DNA of 64,000 nt from Haloprofundus halobius (GCF_020097835.1 NZ_CP083666.1:1550001-1614000), one strand, 5' to 3'; counted from the stretch's first letter, positions 32,308 to 41,238 are shown. The notes: generated by a model from the sequence alone, not told the origin. Made by a program: numbers and translations.

Positions 32308-33621
32308 ATGCCGCGGCTCGAAGACCCACTCGACATCGGTGGGCTCACCGTCCCAAACCGCCTCTACCGAGCGCCGCTTCTGGAGTGCGCCGGCAACGGC
32401 GACGACGCCGTCGAGACGCTCGTCGCCGACCTCGAACCCGCCGCGGCGGCGGGTGCTGGCCTCGTCTGTCAGGGCGCGACCGTCGTCCGCGGCGACGGCG
32501 GTTGCGCCGCGCCGGGGATGACGCGCGTCCACGATCCCGACTTTGTCACCGGCCTCTCGGCACTCACCGACGCGATTCACGCTCACGGCGGTACCATCGC
32601 CATCCAACTCGAACACGGCGGCCTGCGGAGCATGGAGACGTGGCACGCGGGCTACCGCGCCGCCAACCCCGGACTGCAACAACTGGCCGTCTCGCGGCCG
32701 CCGTGGCCGCTCCGACTGCTCGACAGACTCGGCTTTCTCAGCTACGACACGCGCGTGCTTTCGACCGGCGAAGTGTACGAATTGGCCGCGGACTTCGGCC
32801 GGTCGGCGGCGTACGCCGTCGACGCCGGCTACGACGTGGTCCACCTCGCCGGCGCGAACATGGGCATCGTCCAGCAGTTCCTCTCGCCGTTCTACAACCG
32901 CCGGACCGACGAGTTCGCGGACGGCGTCCGGTTTCTCGAACTCGTCCACGACGAGATTCGCGAGCGGGCGGGCAACGTGCCGCTGATGACGAAAGTGCCG
33001 GCCGAGACGGAAGCGCCGCCGTTCGTCCGTGCCCGTCTCTCCGCGGCCGAGGCCGTCCGAATCTGTGAGCGACTCGCCCACGTCGGCTACGACGCGCTCG
33101 TCCCGGTGAACGCCTCCGTATTCTGGGATATGAGCATCGTCCGCGGCGAGTTTCCGGCGCGGGCGTGGTGCGACGAGCAGTACAGAGACGGTTATGCGGA
33201 GGCGTTCGGCGGGCGGGCGCGGGCGGTACTCGTCGCGCTCGGCAACCGGGTGGAGTCGCTCGCGTACGACTTCGAACCGGCGTGGAACGCTACCCTCTGT
33301 CGACAAGTTCGAGAGCGCGTGAGCGTGCCGGTGCTCGCGGAGGGCGGGATTCGCGACCGACGAGAGATGGACCGGCTACTGGGTCGCGACTGCGACATGG
33401 TCGGGATGGCGCGGCCGTTCTACGCCGAACCCGAGCTGCCCGCGCGGTTGCTGAACGCGTCGCAGGAGACCCGCGTCGTCTGCGAGAACTGCAACAACTG
33501 CGCGGTGCCGCAGGCGACGGGCGAATCCGGCGTCTGTCGAACGCCGGAGGTACTCCGGCGAGCGGGCGAACTGCGCAAAGTGGGTGCGTACGAGCGGAGC
33601 AGCCGCTCGGAAGTCGAGTGA
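32308..33621 (+). CDS. NADH:flavin oxidoreductase, Old Yellow Enzyme family
   Basis: A 437-residue flavoprotein with an OYE TIM barrel. It starts MPRLEDPLDIGGLTVPNRLYRAP, then IAIQLEHGGLRSME for the substrate/FMN site. The barrel end holds the phosphate-binding segments VPVLAEGGIRD and DMVGMARPFYAEPELP. The tail VCENCNNCAVPQATGESGVC contains a cluster of four cysteines, like the [4Fe-4S]-type motif of 2,4-dienoyl-CoA reductase-like enzymes. However, the large FAD/NADH domain of those enzymes is absent, so electron delivery is unclear. Substrate unknown. Confidence 0.87.
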   Translation: MPRLEDPLDIGGLTVPNRLYRAPLLECAGNGDDAVETLVADLEPAAAAGAGLVCQGATVVRGDGGCAAPGMTRVHDPDFVTGLSALTDAIHAHGGTIAIQLEHGGLRSMETWHAGYRAANPGLQQLAVSRPPWPLRLLDRLGFLSYDTRVLSTGEVYELAADFGRSAAYAVDAGYDVVHLAGANMGIVQQFLSPFYNRRTDEFADGVRFLELVHDEIRERAGNVPLMTKVPAETEAPPFVRARLSAAEAVRICERLAHVGYDALVPVNASVFWDMSIVRGEFPARAWCDEQYRDGYAEAFGGRARAVLVALGNRVESLAYDFEPAWNATLCRQVRERVSVPVLAEGGIRDRREMDRLLGRDCDMVGMARPFYAEPELPARLLNASQETRVVCENCNNCAVPQATGESGVCRTPEVLRRAGELRKVGAYERSSRSEVE

Positions 33622-33655
33622 CGAAAAATCGGTCGTCTGATCGTCCTCCGGCCGT

Positions 33656-34210
33656 TCACCCGAGGACGTAGTCGAGTTTCGGGTACTTCTCGATGAGCGG
33701 TTCGCCGCCGACTTCGTACTGTTCGATGTAGCTGTCGAGACCGAGGATGCGCTCCGCGCCGAACGCCGCGACGGCGAGGAACACGAGCATGTAGGCGAAG
33801 TCGCCGTTGATGACGCCGTGTTCGATGCTCCAGTTCCCGAAGTAGAATATGAGCATCATGAACGCGCCGAAGAACGCCGCCAGGCGGGTCATCGCCCCGA
33901 ATACGAGTCCGAGGCCGATGAGGAGTTCACCCCACGGGACGGCGACGTTCGCGAACTCGACGAACCACGGCGTGGCGCCCATCCACGCGAACAGTCCCGC
34001 CAGCGGGTTGCCGTTCGTCGTGGCCACGTTCGTCAGGTAGCCGCCCGCGTCGAACGGCGCAACGAGCTTCTCCACGCCCGCCCACGTGAACGCGACGCCC
34101 ATCATGAGGCGGAGCGCGAGGACGAACCACGCGCTGAGCGGGTGCGCCTCCGCGGTGACGGTGTAGCCGCCGATGCTGCTTCGGAACGTGTTTTGGGTCG
34201 TTTGGGTCAT
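33656..34210 (-). CDS. DoxX-family membrane protein
   Basis: A 184-residue protein with four membrane helices of the DoxX/DoxD type (VLALRLMMGVAFTWAGVEKL at about 30-49; VPWGELLIGLGLVFGAMTRL; FGAFMMLIFYFGNWSIEHG). Family members sit in quinone-linked or redox-stress roles; the exact reaction is unknown here. Start at the ATG 34210 with GGTGA (34216-34220) before it; the frame extends 22 codons upstream across the promoter. Clear TATA (34248-34257) and an upstream palindrome point to regulated expression. Confidence 0.87.
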   Translation of the reverse strand: MTQTTQNTFRSSIGGYTVTAEAHPLSAWFVLALRLMMGVAFTWAGVEKLVAPFDAGGYLTNVATTNGNPLAGLFAWMGATPWFVEFANVAVPWGELLIGLGLVFGAMTRLAAFFGAFMMLIFYFGNWSIEHGVINGDFAYMLVFLAVAAFGAERILGLDSYIEQYEVGGEPLIEKYPKLDYVLG

Positions 34211-34247
34211 TGTCTTCACCTTACAGTGAGACCATGGACTGGAGTTT

Positions 34248-34257
34248 CCATATAACC
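34248..34257 (-). promoter_or_regulatory. TATA box of the DoxX gene
   Basis: GGTTATATGG on the minus strand, 43 nt before the ATG at 34210. This leaves a leader of about 15 nt carrying GGTGA as ribosome-binding site. Confidence 0.6.
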
Positions 34258-34266
34258 GGAATCTGG

Positions 34267-34283
34267 TTCCCAACAACTGGGAA
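34267..34283. promoter_or_regulatory. operator-like palindrome upstream of the DoxX promoter
   Basis: TTCCCAACAACTGGGAA: 6-bp arms TTCCCA/TGGGAA with a 5-base centre. Its centre is about 22 bp upstream of the DoxX TATA centre, where archaeal activators bind next to BRE/TATA. It is also 82 bp beyond the helicase stop, so a terminator role is possible but weaker. Confidence 0.5.
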
Positions 34284-34364
34284 TCGTGCGGTGCGGTGGC
34301 TCAAAACAGCCGATACGACGAGCGAGTTCGTCCCGAGCGAGGTGAGCGGGACATTCCAGCTGTT

Positions 34365-36275
34365 TCACAACCGCGCGCGCACCGACGAGAGTTCGGGCAT
34401 CGAGACGCCGACGACGTTCGAGAGCGCGTCCGCGCCGCCCAGTAGCCACTCGGCGCGTTCGATACGCGATTCGAGGTCACCGGGGCCGATGCGGTAGGCG
34501 TCGACGATGTCGCGGGCGGGGACGTCCTCGGCCCAGTCGTGGAGGATGCGCGCCGTCTTCACCGCCTCCAGCCACCGCTCGAAGTTCTCGGTCTCGCCCA
34601 TCTTCGTCGTGAACTCCGCGGCGTGTTTCGTCGCGTACTGGTACATCGCCGCCCGCTCGCGGTTGCCGAGGTACGTCCCGTGCATGTCGGGGGTGTCGCA
34701 GACGATTTCGAGCGCCGTCAGCTCTGTCGTCGTCTCCATCCTGGCGGCGGTCCGAAGCCCCGAGACGATTCGTGCGCCGGTCTCCGGCGAGAGATACTGC
34801 CGTGACACCTGCGCGCCGAGTTCCGTCGCCGACAGCGCCTCCTCGTCGATCACCATCTCCATCGACACGAGGTCCGAGATAACCGCGTCGACGACGCCCG
34901 AGAGGTCCATGTCCGGCGTCTGGTGTGCGTAGAACGTCGCACCGAGCAAATCGAGGATGCTCTCGCGGGAGTCGGCGAACTCCGAGGCGACGACGGAGAG
35001 GACGTGCGTCCGCAACGCCTCGGGGTCGGCAAGTTTCGACTCCACCGCTTCGGGTTCGGCTTCGACGTATCTGGTCCGCAACTCGTCGCGCGTGTTCTCG
35101 TCGCCCACGAGCACGGCCTCGCCGTACGGGTCGAGGTGGGGTCGGCCCGCCCGCCCGCACATCTGGTGGACTTCGAGGACGGGGAGCCACGCCATTTCGG
35201 ACCCGGTGTAGCGTTTCTGGTCGCGGATGACGACGCGCCGCGCGGGGACGTTCACGCCCGCAGCGAGCGTCGGCGTCGCACAGATGACCGAGATATCTCG
35301 GTTCCGGAAGCCGTTCTCGACGGCGACGCGGTGGTCGCTCCGCAGGCCCGCGTGGTGGAAGGCGACGCCGGATTCGAGCGCGTCGGCGAGTCGCTCGCCC
35401 GTCTCCGTCGCGCCCGCGTCGAGCACCTCGTCGGCGACGGCGGACGCGGAACCGAGTCCGTCCTGCGCGAGTCGTCGCGCGAGCGACTCGGCCTCGCGGC
35501 GCGAGCGGACGAACGCCAGCGCCTGTCCGCCGTTGTCGACGGCGTCGGCGACCAAGGCCGCAGTCGCTTCGGTGTCGGCGTCGGCGCTCGGCGGCAGGTC
35601 GGTGGAATCGCAGTCGACAGTGAGGTCGGTTCCGTCGTCGAATCTCACCCGCTCCTCGCAGTAGACTCCAGTACGTAAATCGATGGGCCGCCACCGGTTC
35701 CGCACGAGTTCGGCGTCCAGCCAATCGGCGATGTCCTCGGGGTTGTCGACGGTGGCCGAGAGCGCGACGATCTGCAGGCCGGGCGCGCGGCGCTGCAGCG
35801 TCGCGAGCGTCACCTCCAGCGTCGGGCCGCGCCCCTCCGCGCCCAAGAGGTGGACCTCGTCGACGACGACACAGGCGAGTTTCTCGACCCACGACGCGCC
35901 GTTTCGGATGGCCGAATCGACCTTCTCGCTCGTGGCGACGACGACGTCGTAGTCGGCGAGTTCCTCGCCTGGCGAGTCGAAGTCACCCGTCGAGATCCCC
36001 GCCTCGACTCCCGGAAGTTCGGCGAACGCCTCGTACTTCTCGCGGGCCAGCGCGCGGAGCGGAACGACGTAGAGCCCGGGGCCGTCGGCGGTGAGCATCG
36101 CCAGTTCGGCGATGAACGTCTTTCCCGACGCGGTGGGAATCGCCGCGACGACGCCGCCGCCGTCGCAGACGCCCGCCTCCACCGCGGCCGCCTGCGGGGG
36201 ATAGAGTTCGTCGATACCCTGCGCTTCGTAGTGGGCGACCAACTCGTCGGACAGCGGCAGGTCCCGAACTCGCAT
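34365..36275 (-). CDS. Hel308/Hjm-type DNA helicase lacking the C-terminal domain
   Basis: A 636-residue superfamily 2 helicase. Motifs: Q-type LYPPQAAAVEAG, Walker A PTASGKT (47-53), DEVH (139-142), SAT in ALSATVDNP and motif VI QMCGRAGRP. The winged-helix and ratchet domains follow (for example MYQYATKHAAEFTTKMGETE and ARILHDWAEDVPARDIVDAY). The protein then stops at LSSVRARL, about 100 residues short of ordinary Hel308, which ends with a helix-hairpin-helix domain. No frame downstream restores that domain. Start: ATG 36275, with CCTTTTTACC 30 nt before; a GTG six bases upstream is possible. Hel308 remodels stalled forks; this may be a specialised paralog. Confidence 0.82.
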   Translation of the reverse strand: MRVRDLPLSDELVAHYEAQGIDELYPPQAAAVEAGVCDGGGVVAAIPTASGKTFIAELAMLTADGPGLYVVPLRALAREKYEAFAELPGVEAGISTGDFDSPGEELADYDVVVATSEKVDSAIRNGASWVEKLACVVVDEVHLLGAEGRGPTLEVTLATLQRRAPGLQIVALSATVDNPEDIADWLDAELVRNRWRPIDLRTGVYCEERVRFDDGTDLTVDCDSTDLPPSADADTEATAALVADAVDNGGQALAFVRSRREAESLARRLAQDGLGSASAVADEVLDAGATETGERLADALESGVAFHHAGLRSDHRVAVENGFRNRDISVICATPTLAAGVNVPARRVVIRDQKRYTGSEMAWLPVLEVHQMCGRAGRPHLDPYGEAVLVGDENTRDELRTRYVEAEPEAVESKLADPEALRTHVLSVVASEFADSRESILDLLGATFYAHQTPDMDLSGVVDAVISDLVSMEMVIDEEALSATELGAQVSRQYLSPETGARIVSGLRTAARMETTTELTALEIVCDTPDMHGTYLGNRERAAMYQYATKHAAEFTTKMGETENFERWLEAVKTARILHDWAEDVPARDIVDAYRIGPGDLESRIERAEWLLGGADALSNVVGVSMPELSSVRARL

Positions 36276-36299
36276 TGTCACTCTCTGTCTCCGGCTTCG

Positions 36300-36309
36300 G
36301 GTAAAAAGG
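36300..36309 (-). promoter_or_regulatory. TATA box of the helicase gene
   Basis: CCTTTTTACC on the minus strand, centred about 30 nt before the ATG at 36275 and 24 nt before the alternative GTG at 36281. It fits the ATG better. Confidence 0.5.
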
Positions 36310-36403
36310 TACGCCGCGGAGCGAGAGTGTGGCGACGCTGACCGACTCTCCCGTCGATAGGCGTTTCTGTCAGCTCGAGAGAAAGACCTAACTACTCAGG
36401 ATT

Positions 36404-36760
36404 TGTCGTCGGACTACTGCCCGTCACACACCTCCCGCTGCGCCGCTCCGCGGTGGTCGGCGCAGTTGCGTACGCTGTTGGCTACGCCCTGACGTTCGCT
36501 GTGACCGCCGGACGCGCCGGTGCCGTCGCCGCGATCGAGATTAGTGGCAGCAGGTACGATTCCGCTTCGCTCGGGGAGATTATCGGCTCCGGGCTCACCG
36601 TCTGGATCACTCCGGCTGGCTGTTCTACAACGCACATCTCGTCCCGACGAGCGTCCCCATCGCCGACGCGGTGAACGGTCTGGGCGGGCTCACGAACCGC
36701 TCGCTCCTGGGGACGCTCGGCGGCCCGTTGTACGCGCTGATCATGCTGAATCGAGGGTGA
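36404..36760 (+). pseudogene. frameshifted haloarchaeal multi-pass membrane protein
   Basis: Two pieces of one protein lie in different frames. The first (36420-36604) reads LPLRRSAVVGAVAYAVGYAL, a first membrane segment, then GEIIGSGLTVW. One base is then missing and the frame shifts to HSGWLFYNAHLVPTSVPIAD and LLGTLGGPLYALIMLNRG, ending at TGA 36758-36760. There is no proper ATG: the expected start reads TTG TCG TCG at 36404, and a second frame shift lies near 36416. The GWLFYNAH-V pattern is one I associate with a haloarchaeal membrane family (possibly DUF7978, unverified). The C-terminal membrane part is also missing or decayed. Confidence 0.65.
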
Positions 36761-36999
36761 GGAGAGATTACTCTCGAATACCCCTTCTGGGTCGTCTGCA
36801 CAACTGTCGCCACACTCTCCGGTGCAACGACACTCCTTGGTCCCGCAGTTGCTGCAGCAACTCCCCTGGCGAGACACGGCGAGAGCGACGACCAGTCCGA
36901 CTTTACCGACCCGTATTCCAGGAGTTGCTCCGATATGAGGGACGATAACAGCCTCCGTTCCCCGTCAGAGTTTTCCACTCTTACGACCAGTAAGGGATA
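36761..36999. other. non-coding 239 bp, possible pseudogene remnant
   Basis: In the pseudogene's last frame, the sequence after its TGA stays open to about 36998 and includes a hydrophobic run (FWVVCTTVATLSGATTLLG), which may be decayed membrane-protein sequence. AGTTGCTGCAGCAACT (36847-36862) is a 16-bp perfect palindrome. GAGTTTTCCAC near 36969 is a plausible promoter for the histidine kinase, about 28 nt before its ATG. Confidence 0.4.
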
Positions 37000-39936
37000 A
37001 TGACAGACGAGGCTGGGGACGACCTGTCCTCCTCGCAGGAGGAGTCGAGGAAATCAGCCGATACCCGTCACCACCCACAGGATGATCGTGACCTCCAGTT
37101 CCGCACCCTTGTCGACGCCGTCGAGGAGTACGCGATTTTCCGCCTTGATCCCGACGGCTACGTCGCGAGCTGGAACTCCGGCGCCGCGCGTATCAAGGGT
37201 TACGCTACGGAGGAAATCGTGGGTGAGCATTTCTCAACCTTCTATACTGAGGAAGACCGTGCTACCGGAATCCCCGAAGAGAATCTGGCCGCTGCGGCTG
37301 AACAGGGGTCCATCGAGGACGAGGGTTGGCGCGTGCGGAAGGATGAGTCGCAGTTCTGGGCGAACGTCACGATTACGGCCATCCGAAACGATGACGGCGA
37401 CCTCGAGGGGTTCGCGAAGGTCACGCGCGACATGACCGATCGGAAGCGGGCTCGCGAGGAACATCAACTCCACCTGTCGGTGAGCCAGTCGGTAGCAGAA
37501 GCGACGTCGCTCGAAGCTGGAATCCAGGCAGCGCTTACGGAGGTTTGCGAGTGGACCGATTGGGTCGTCGGGCAGGCGTGGGTTCTGACCGACGACACAA
37601 CTGCCGAACGACTGCCCGCGGCCTACGTCGAAGATTCCGAATACGTACCGTTCGAGGAGTCTTCCCGCGACTTCACCTTCGCTCCTGGAGAGGGTATACC
37701 TGGACGGGTCATCGAATCGGGTGAGTCGGTCTGGTTCCCCGATGTTACTGACGTCTCCGAAACCGTCTATCCACGCAAAGCTCTCGCGGCCCTGTTCGGT
37801 CTTCAAGCGGGACTGGGCGTCCCCGTAATGGCGGAGGGGGAAGTCGGAGTGGTACTCGAATTCTACATGGCCGAGGAGCGCGACATAGACGACCACCTCG
37901 TCGAACTAGTGAGCTCAATCGCAGCCGACCTCGGCGGTCTGGTGGCTCGGAAGCAGATCAAAGACGAACTCGAGCGCGAACGGGAACTGCTCGCGGAGAT
38001 GATGGAGGCGGCCCCCGTCGGGATTTCAGTCCTTACTGCCGATGGCCAGGCCGAGCAGATGAACGAACGAGCGAGAACCCTTCGCCGCCTTCGCCCGGAC
38101 GCCGCGAAACTCGATGCTGCTGACCGAGTGTTCTTCGACGAGGACGGAAATCGGGTTCCCGCCGAAGCACGTCCATTCGCGCTCGTCCGCGAGTCCGGTC
38201 GACCTGTCTACGACTGGACGGCGCAGATCGAACTCCCCGACGGCAAGCGCAAGTGGGTATCGATCGACGCCGCCCCCATCGAGAACGACGACGGGACGCT
38301 CGATCGGATCGTCATCGTCGAAGACGACATCACCGAACTCCGCGGGCAGTACCGCGCGATCACGGAATCGATCACCGACGTGATCGTGACGATTGACGAA
38401 GAGAGCGTCATCCAATCGGTGAACCCGGCGGTCTCAGATATCTTCGGATACGATCGGGGCGAACTGATCGGCGAGTCGCTGACCGAACTCATGCCCGAAG
38501 AGTACCGCGAACAGCACCACGCGGGCATCGAACGGTATCTGGAAACCGGCGAGCGGGCGCTCGATTGGGATTACGTCGAGTTACCAGGGAGGCACGCAAA
38601 CGGGGCAGAGATTCCGTTGGCGGTCTCGTTCAGTGAGATCGAGTATCGCGGAGACCGGCATTTCACCGGCGTCATTCGCGACATCTCTGTGCGGAAGGAA
38701 GCCGAGCGGAGACTCGAAACCCGAGCCCACCAGCAGGAAGCCATAGCCGAGTTCGGGCAGTTCGCCCTGGAGGCCGACGACCTCGACGAACTGATGCACG
38801 AAGCGGCACAGCGAGTTGCGGACGTACTGGACAACGCCTACTGTAAAGTGCTCGACCTCGACCGGGATGAACGTGAGCTTCTGTTACGCCAAGGCGTCGG
38901 CTGGCAGGAGGGGATCGTCGGACACGCCACCGTGGCCGCGGACGATAACTCTCAAGCGGGCTACACGCTGCGCTCCGAGAAGCCCGTCCTCGTGGAAGAC
39001 CTCGACGCTGAGACGCGCTTTTCCGGCCCGGAACTTCTCACCTCCCACGATGTGAAAAGCGGCATCAGCACTATCATCGGGTCAGTCGACGAGCCGTGGG
39101 GAATTCTCGGGACCCACGACACCCGGCGCCGGGAGTTCACCGAGGAGGACGTTAACTTCGTTCAGAGCGTCGCAAATATCCTCGCGGACGCGATCGAGCG
39201 CCATCGGTATCAGGCGGATCTCGAGCGGGTGATCGAGAACTTAGAGGAGTCTAACGAGCGGTTAGAGCAGTTCGCCTACGCGGTCTCCCACGACCTCCAG
39301 GAACCGTTACGGATGGTCTCGAGCTACCTCCAGCTTATCGACCGGCGGTACGCGGATGAGTTGGATGAAGACGCCGAGGAGTTCATCGACTTCGCCATCG
39401 ACGGCGCCGAGCGCATGCGGGCGATGATCGAGAGTTTACTCGAGTACTCTCGAGTGGAGATGCGCGGGAACCCGCTTAAGCCAGTCAACTTAGATCCCGT
39501 CCTCGACGACGTAATCGATGACCTGCAAGTGAAGATCGAGGAGAGCGACGCGGAGATCACCGCCGATTCTCTCCCCCGGGTTAAGGGAGACGCCAGCCAA
39601 CTCCGCCAAGTGTTCCAGAATCTCGTCGATAACGCCATCGAATACTCGGGCGACGAGCAGCCGCGCGTGCATGTCTCCGCCGAGCGTGACGGCGATTTGC
39701 ACGTGATCTCGGTCCGCGACGAGGGGATCGGCATCGATCCGACCGCCTCCAATCGAATCTTTGACGTGTTTCAGCGTCTCCACACCCGCGACGAGCATCC
39801 GGGAACCGGCATCGGGCTTGCCCTCTGTGAGCGGATTATCGAGCGGCACGGTGGCGAGATTTGGGTCGACTCAGAGCCGGGCGTGGGATCGACGTTCTCG
39901 TTCACGCTTCCAGCCGCGAGCCCGCCGGATTCGTGA
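37000..39936 (+). CDS. PAS/GAF multidomain sensor histidine kinase
   Basis: A 978-residue cytoplasmic kinase with no membrane segments. Domain order: PAS (about 31-150), GAF (about 155-315), PAS (about 325-445), PAS (about 447-565), GAF (about 575-735), a coiled-coil linker and HisKA with His764 in FAYAVSHDLQEPLRM, then HATPase (about 860-975) with NLVDNAIEYS, DEGIGID and GTGIGLAL. HDLQEPLR is the phytochrome-like variant of the H-box. No receiver domain and no adjacent response regulator, so it is an orphan. Codon use is less GC-extreme than the neighbours (more AGT, TTA, GATC-rich codons) and a pseudogene lies beside it, suggesting acquisition by transfer. Confidence 0.93.
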   Translation: MTDEAGDDLSSSQEESRKSADTRHHPQDDRDLQFRTLVDAVEEYAIFRLDPDGYVASWNSGAARIKGYATEEIVGEHFSTFYTEEDRATGIPEENLAAAAEQGSIEDEGWRVRKDESQFWANVTITAIRNDDGDLEGFAKVTRDMTDRKRAREEHQLHLSVSQSVAEATSLEAGIQAALTEVCEWTDWVVGQAWVLTDDTTAERLPAAYVEDSEYVPFEESSRDFTFAPGEGIPGRVIESGESVWFPDVTDVSETVYPRKALAALFGLQAGLGVPVMAEGEVGVVLEFYMAEERDIDDHLVELVSSIAADLGGLVARKQIKDELERERELLAEMMEAAPVGISVLTADGQAEQMNERARTLRRLRPDAAKLDAADRVFFDEDGNRVPAEARPFALVRESGRPVYDWTAQIELPDGKRKWVSIDAAPIENDDGTLDRIVIVEDDITELRGQYRAITESITDVIVTIDEESVIQSVNPAVSDIFGYDRGELIGESLTELMPEEYREQHHAGIERYLETGERALDWDYVELPGRHANGAEIPLAVSFSEIEYRGDRHFTGVIRDISVRKEAERRLETRAHQQEAIAEFGQFALEADDLDELMHEAAQRVADVLDNAYCKVLDLDRDERELLLRQGVGWQEGIVGHATVAADDNSQAGYTLRSEKPVLVEDLDAETRFSGPELLTSHDVKSGISTIIGSVDEPWGILGTHDTRRREFTEEDVNFVQSVANILADAIERHRYQADLERVIENLEESNERLEQFAYAVSHDLQEPLRMVSSYLQLIDRRYADELDEDAEEFIDFAIDGAERMRAMIESLLEYSRVEMRGNPLKPVNLDPVLDDVIDDLQVKIEESDAEITADSLPRVKGDASQLRQVFQNLVDNAIEYSGDEQPRVHVSAERDGDLHVISVRDEGIGIDPTASNRIFDVFQRLHTRDEHPGTGIGLALCERIIERHGGEIWVDSEPGVGSTFSFTLPAASPPDS

Positions 39937-40086
39937 TTTCACCCACTGAGGTTCGTCTGTGTCGGACAGCTACTTCTGCAGCAACACTACGTACGAAGAC
40001 ACGTTCTGGATGCAGCACGGCATAGAAAAGACAGCAATTATGTTCAGGTGAAAAGTACTGAAAATAGATCTGCTTCGAGCGCGCCG
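39937..40086. other. AT-rich 150-bp spacer between convergent genes
   Basis: Lies between the kinase and the minus-strand aminotransferase. It is visibly richer in A/T than its surroundings (for example GAAAAGTACTGAAAATAG) and has no gene or clear inverted repeat. It may mark the right edge of the accessory patch or an old insertion scar. Confidence 0.4.
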
Positions 40087-41238
40087 CTACAACAACCCGC
40101 CGTCGTCCAACCGCTCGACGGCCTCCTGCAGGCGCTCTTTGCTCGCCGCGTAGGAGATGCGCGCGTAGCCGGGCGCGCCGAACGCGCTGCCGGGGACGGT
40201 GGCGACGTGGGCCTCCTGAATCGCGTTCTCGCACCACTGCTGGTCGTCGTCGACCGGGAGCATCATGTAAAATGCCCCATCAGGCACCGAGACCTCGACG
40301 CCGCGTTCGTCGAACATCTCGACGAGCATGTCGCGGCGCTCCTCGAACGCCTGCACCATCTGGTCGACCGCCGTCTCGGTGTTCGTGATGGCTTCGACGC
40401 CCGCGTGCTGGACGAAGTTCACCGCGCAGGAGACCGAGTGGCTGTGGAGTTTGCCCGCTTCCGAAATGAGTTCCTCGGGTGCGTGGAGGTAGCCGAGCCG
40501 CCATCCCGTCATCGAGTACGCCTTCGAGAAGCCGTTGATGGTGATGGTTCGGTCCGCCATCCCGTCGAGGGTGGCGAGACTCGTCTGTTCGACGCCGTAG
40601 GTGATCTGCTCGTAGATCTCGTCGGAGATGACCGCGAAGTCGTGGTCGACCGCGAGGTCGCGGACGCCTTCGAGCGCCGCGTCGGAGTACACTGCGCCAG
40701 TCGGGTTGCTCGGCGAGTTGACGACCAAGAGCTCGGTATCGTCGGAGACGGTCTCGGAGAGTTCGTCGAGCGCCGGTTCGAGTTGGAACCCGTGCGGCGA
40801 GAGGTCGACGCGCGAGAGGTCGCCACCCGCGAGTTTCACCATCGCCTCGTAGGAGACCCACGCCGGGTCGAGGAGGACGACCTCGTCACCGTCGTCGACG
40901 ACGGTCTGTATCGTTTCGTACAGCGCCTGCTTGCCGCCGGGGGTGACGATAATCTCGTCCGAACTCGCGTCGATGCCGTCGCCGCGAAGTTTCTCGGCGA
41001 CGGCCTCGCGGAGTTCGGTGATGCCGTTCGAGGAGGTGTAGCCGGTGTGTCCCGACGCCATCGCCTCCTGGCCGGCGCGGATCACGTTCTCGGGCGTCGG
41101 GAAGTCGGGTTCGCCGACCGAGAGGTCGACGACGTCGACGCCGTCGGCTTCGAGTTCGCCCGCGAGGTTGCTGATGGCGAGCGTCGCGCTCGGTTCGACA
41201 CGGCCAACACGTTCGGAGAAGTCGAATTCGTAGCTCAT
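40087..41238 (-). CDS. PLP-dependent aspartate-type aminotransferase
   Basis: A fold-type I aminotransferase of 383 residues, class I/II. It opens with VVDLSVGEPDFPTPENV, has the substrate-binding TPGGKQALYETIQ and NSPSNPTGAVYS, ISDEIYEQITYG for the PLP pyridine Asp, and the Schiff-base Lys239 in NGFSKAYSMTGWRLGY. This matches the aspartate aminotransferase Igamma group, which makes aspartate and glutamate interconvertible. Its start overlaps the ribH stop (ATGA). No strong reason links it to riboflavin synthesis, but the arrangement is a clear operon. Confidence 0.9.
   Translation of the reverse strand: MSYEFDFSERVGRVEPSATLAISNLAGELEADGVDVVDLSVGEPDFPTPENVIRAGQEAMASGHTGYTSSNGITELREAVAEKLRGDGIDASSDEIIVTPGGKQALYETIQTVVDDGDEVVLLDPAWVSYEAMVKLAGGDLSRVDLSPHGFQLEPALDELSETVSDDTELLVVNSPSNPTGAVYSDAALEGVRDLAVDHDFAVISDEIYEQITYGVEQTSLATLDGMADRTITINGFSKAYSMTGWRLGYLHAPEELISEAGKLHSHSVSCAVNFVQHAGVEAITNTETAVDQMVQAFEERRDMLVEMFDERGVEVSVPDGAFYMMLPVDDDQQWCENAIQEAHVATVPGSAFGAPGYARISYAASKERLQEAVERLDDGGLL

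Noticed and set aside
31498..33306. 602-codon minus-strand frame opposite DUF4013 and the OYE gene
   Set aside because: Translation is Glu/Arg/Gly low-complexity without any motif, and both genes on the plus strand are convincing.
34216..34449. Frameshifted remainder of the Hel308 C-terminal domain
   Set aside because: The alternative frame was read through and does not show a helix-hairpin-helix motif; it cannot explain the missing domain.
36482..36877. Cys-rich minus-strand frame (SCCSNCG ... CRCTGECGDSC)
   Set aside because: The high cysteine count recalls metallothioneins, but it starts with GTG without a promoter, runs into a Pro/Arg-rich tail and lies over pseudogene remnants. Probably chance, but a proteomic check would be simple.
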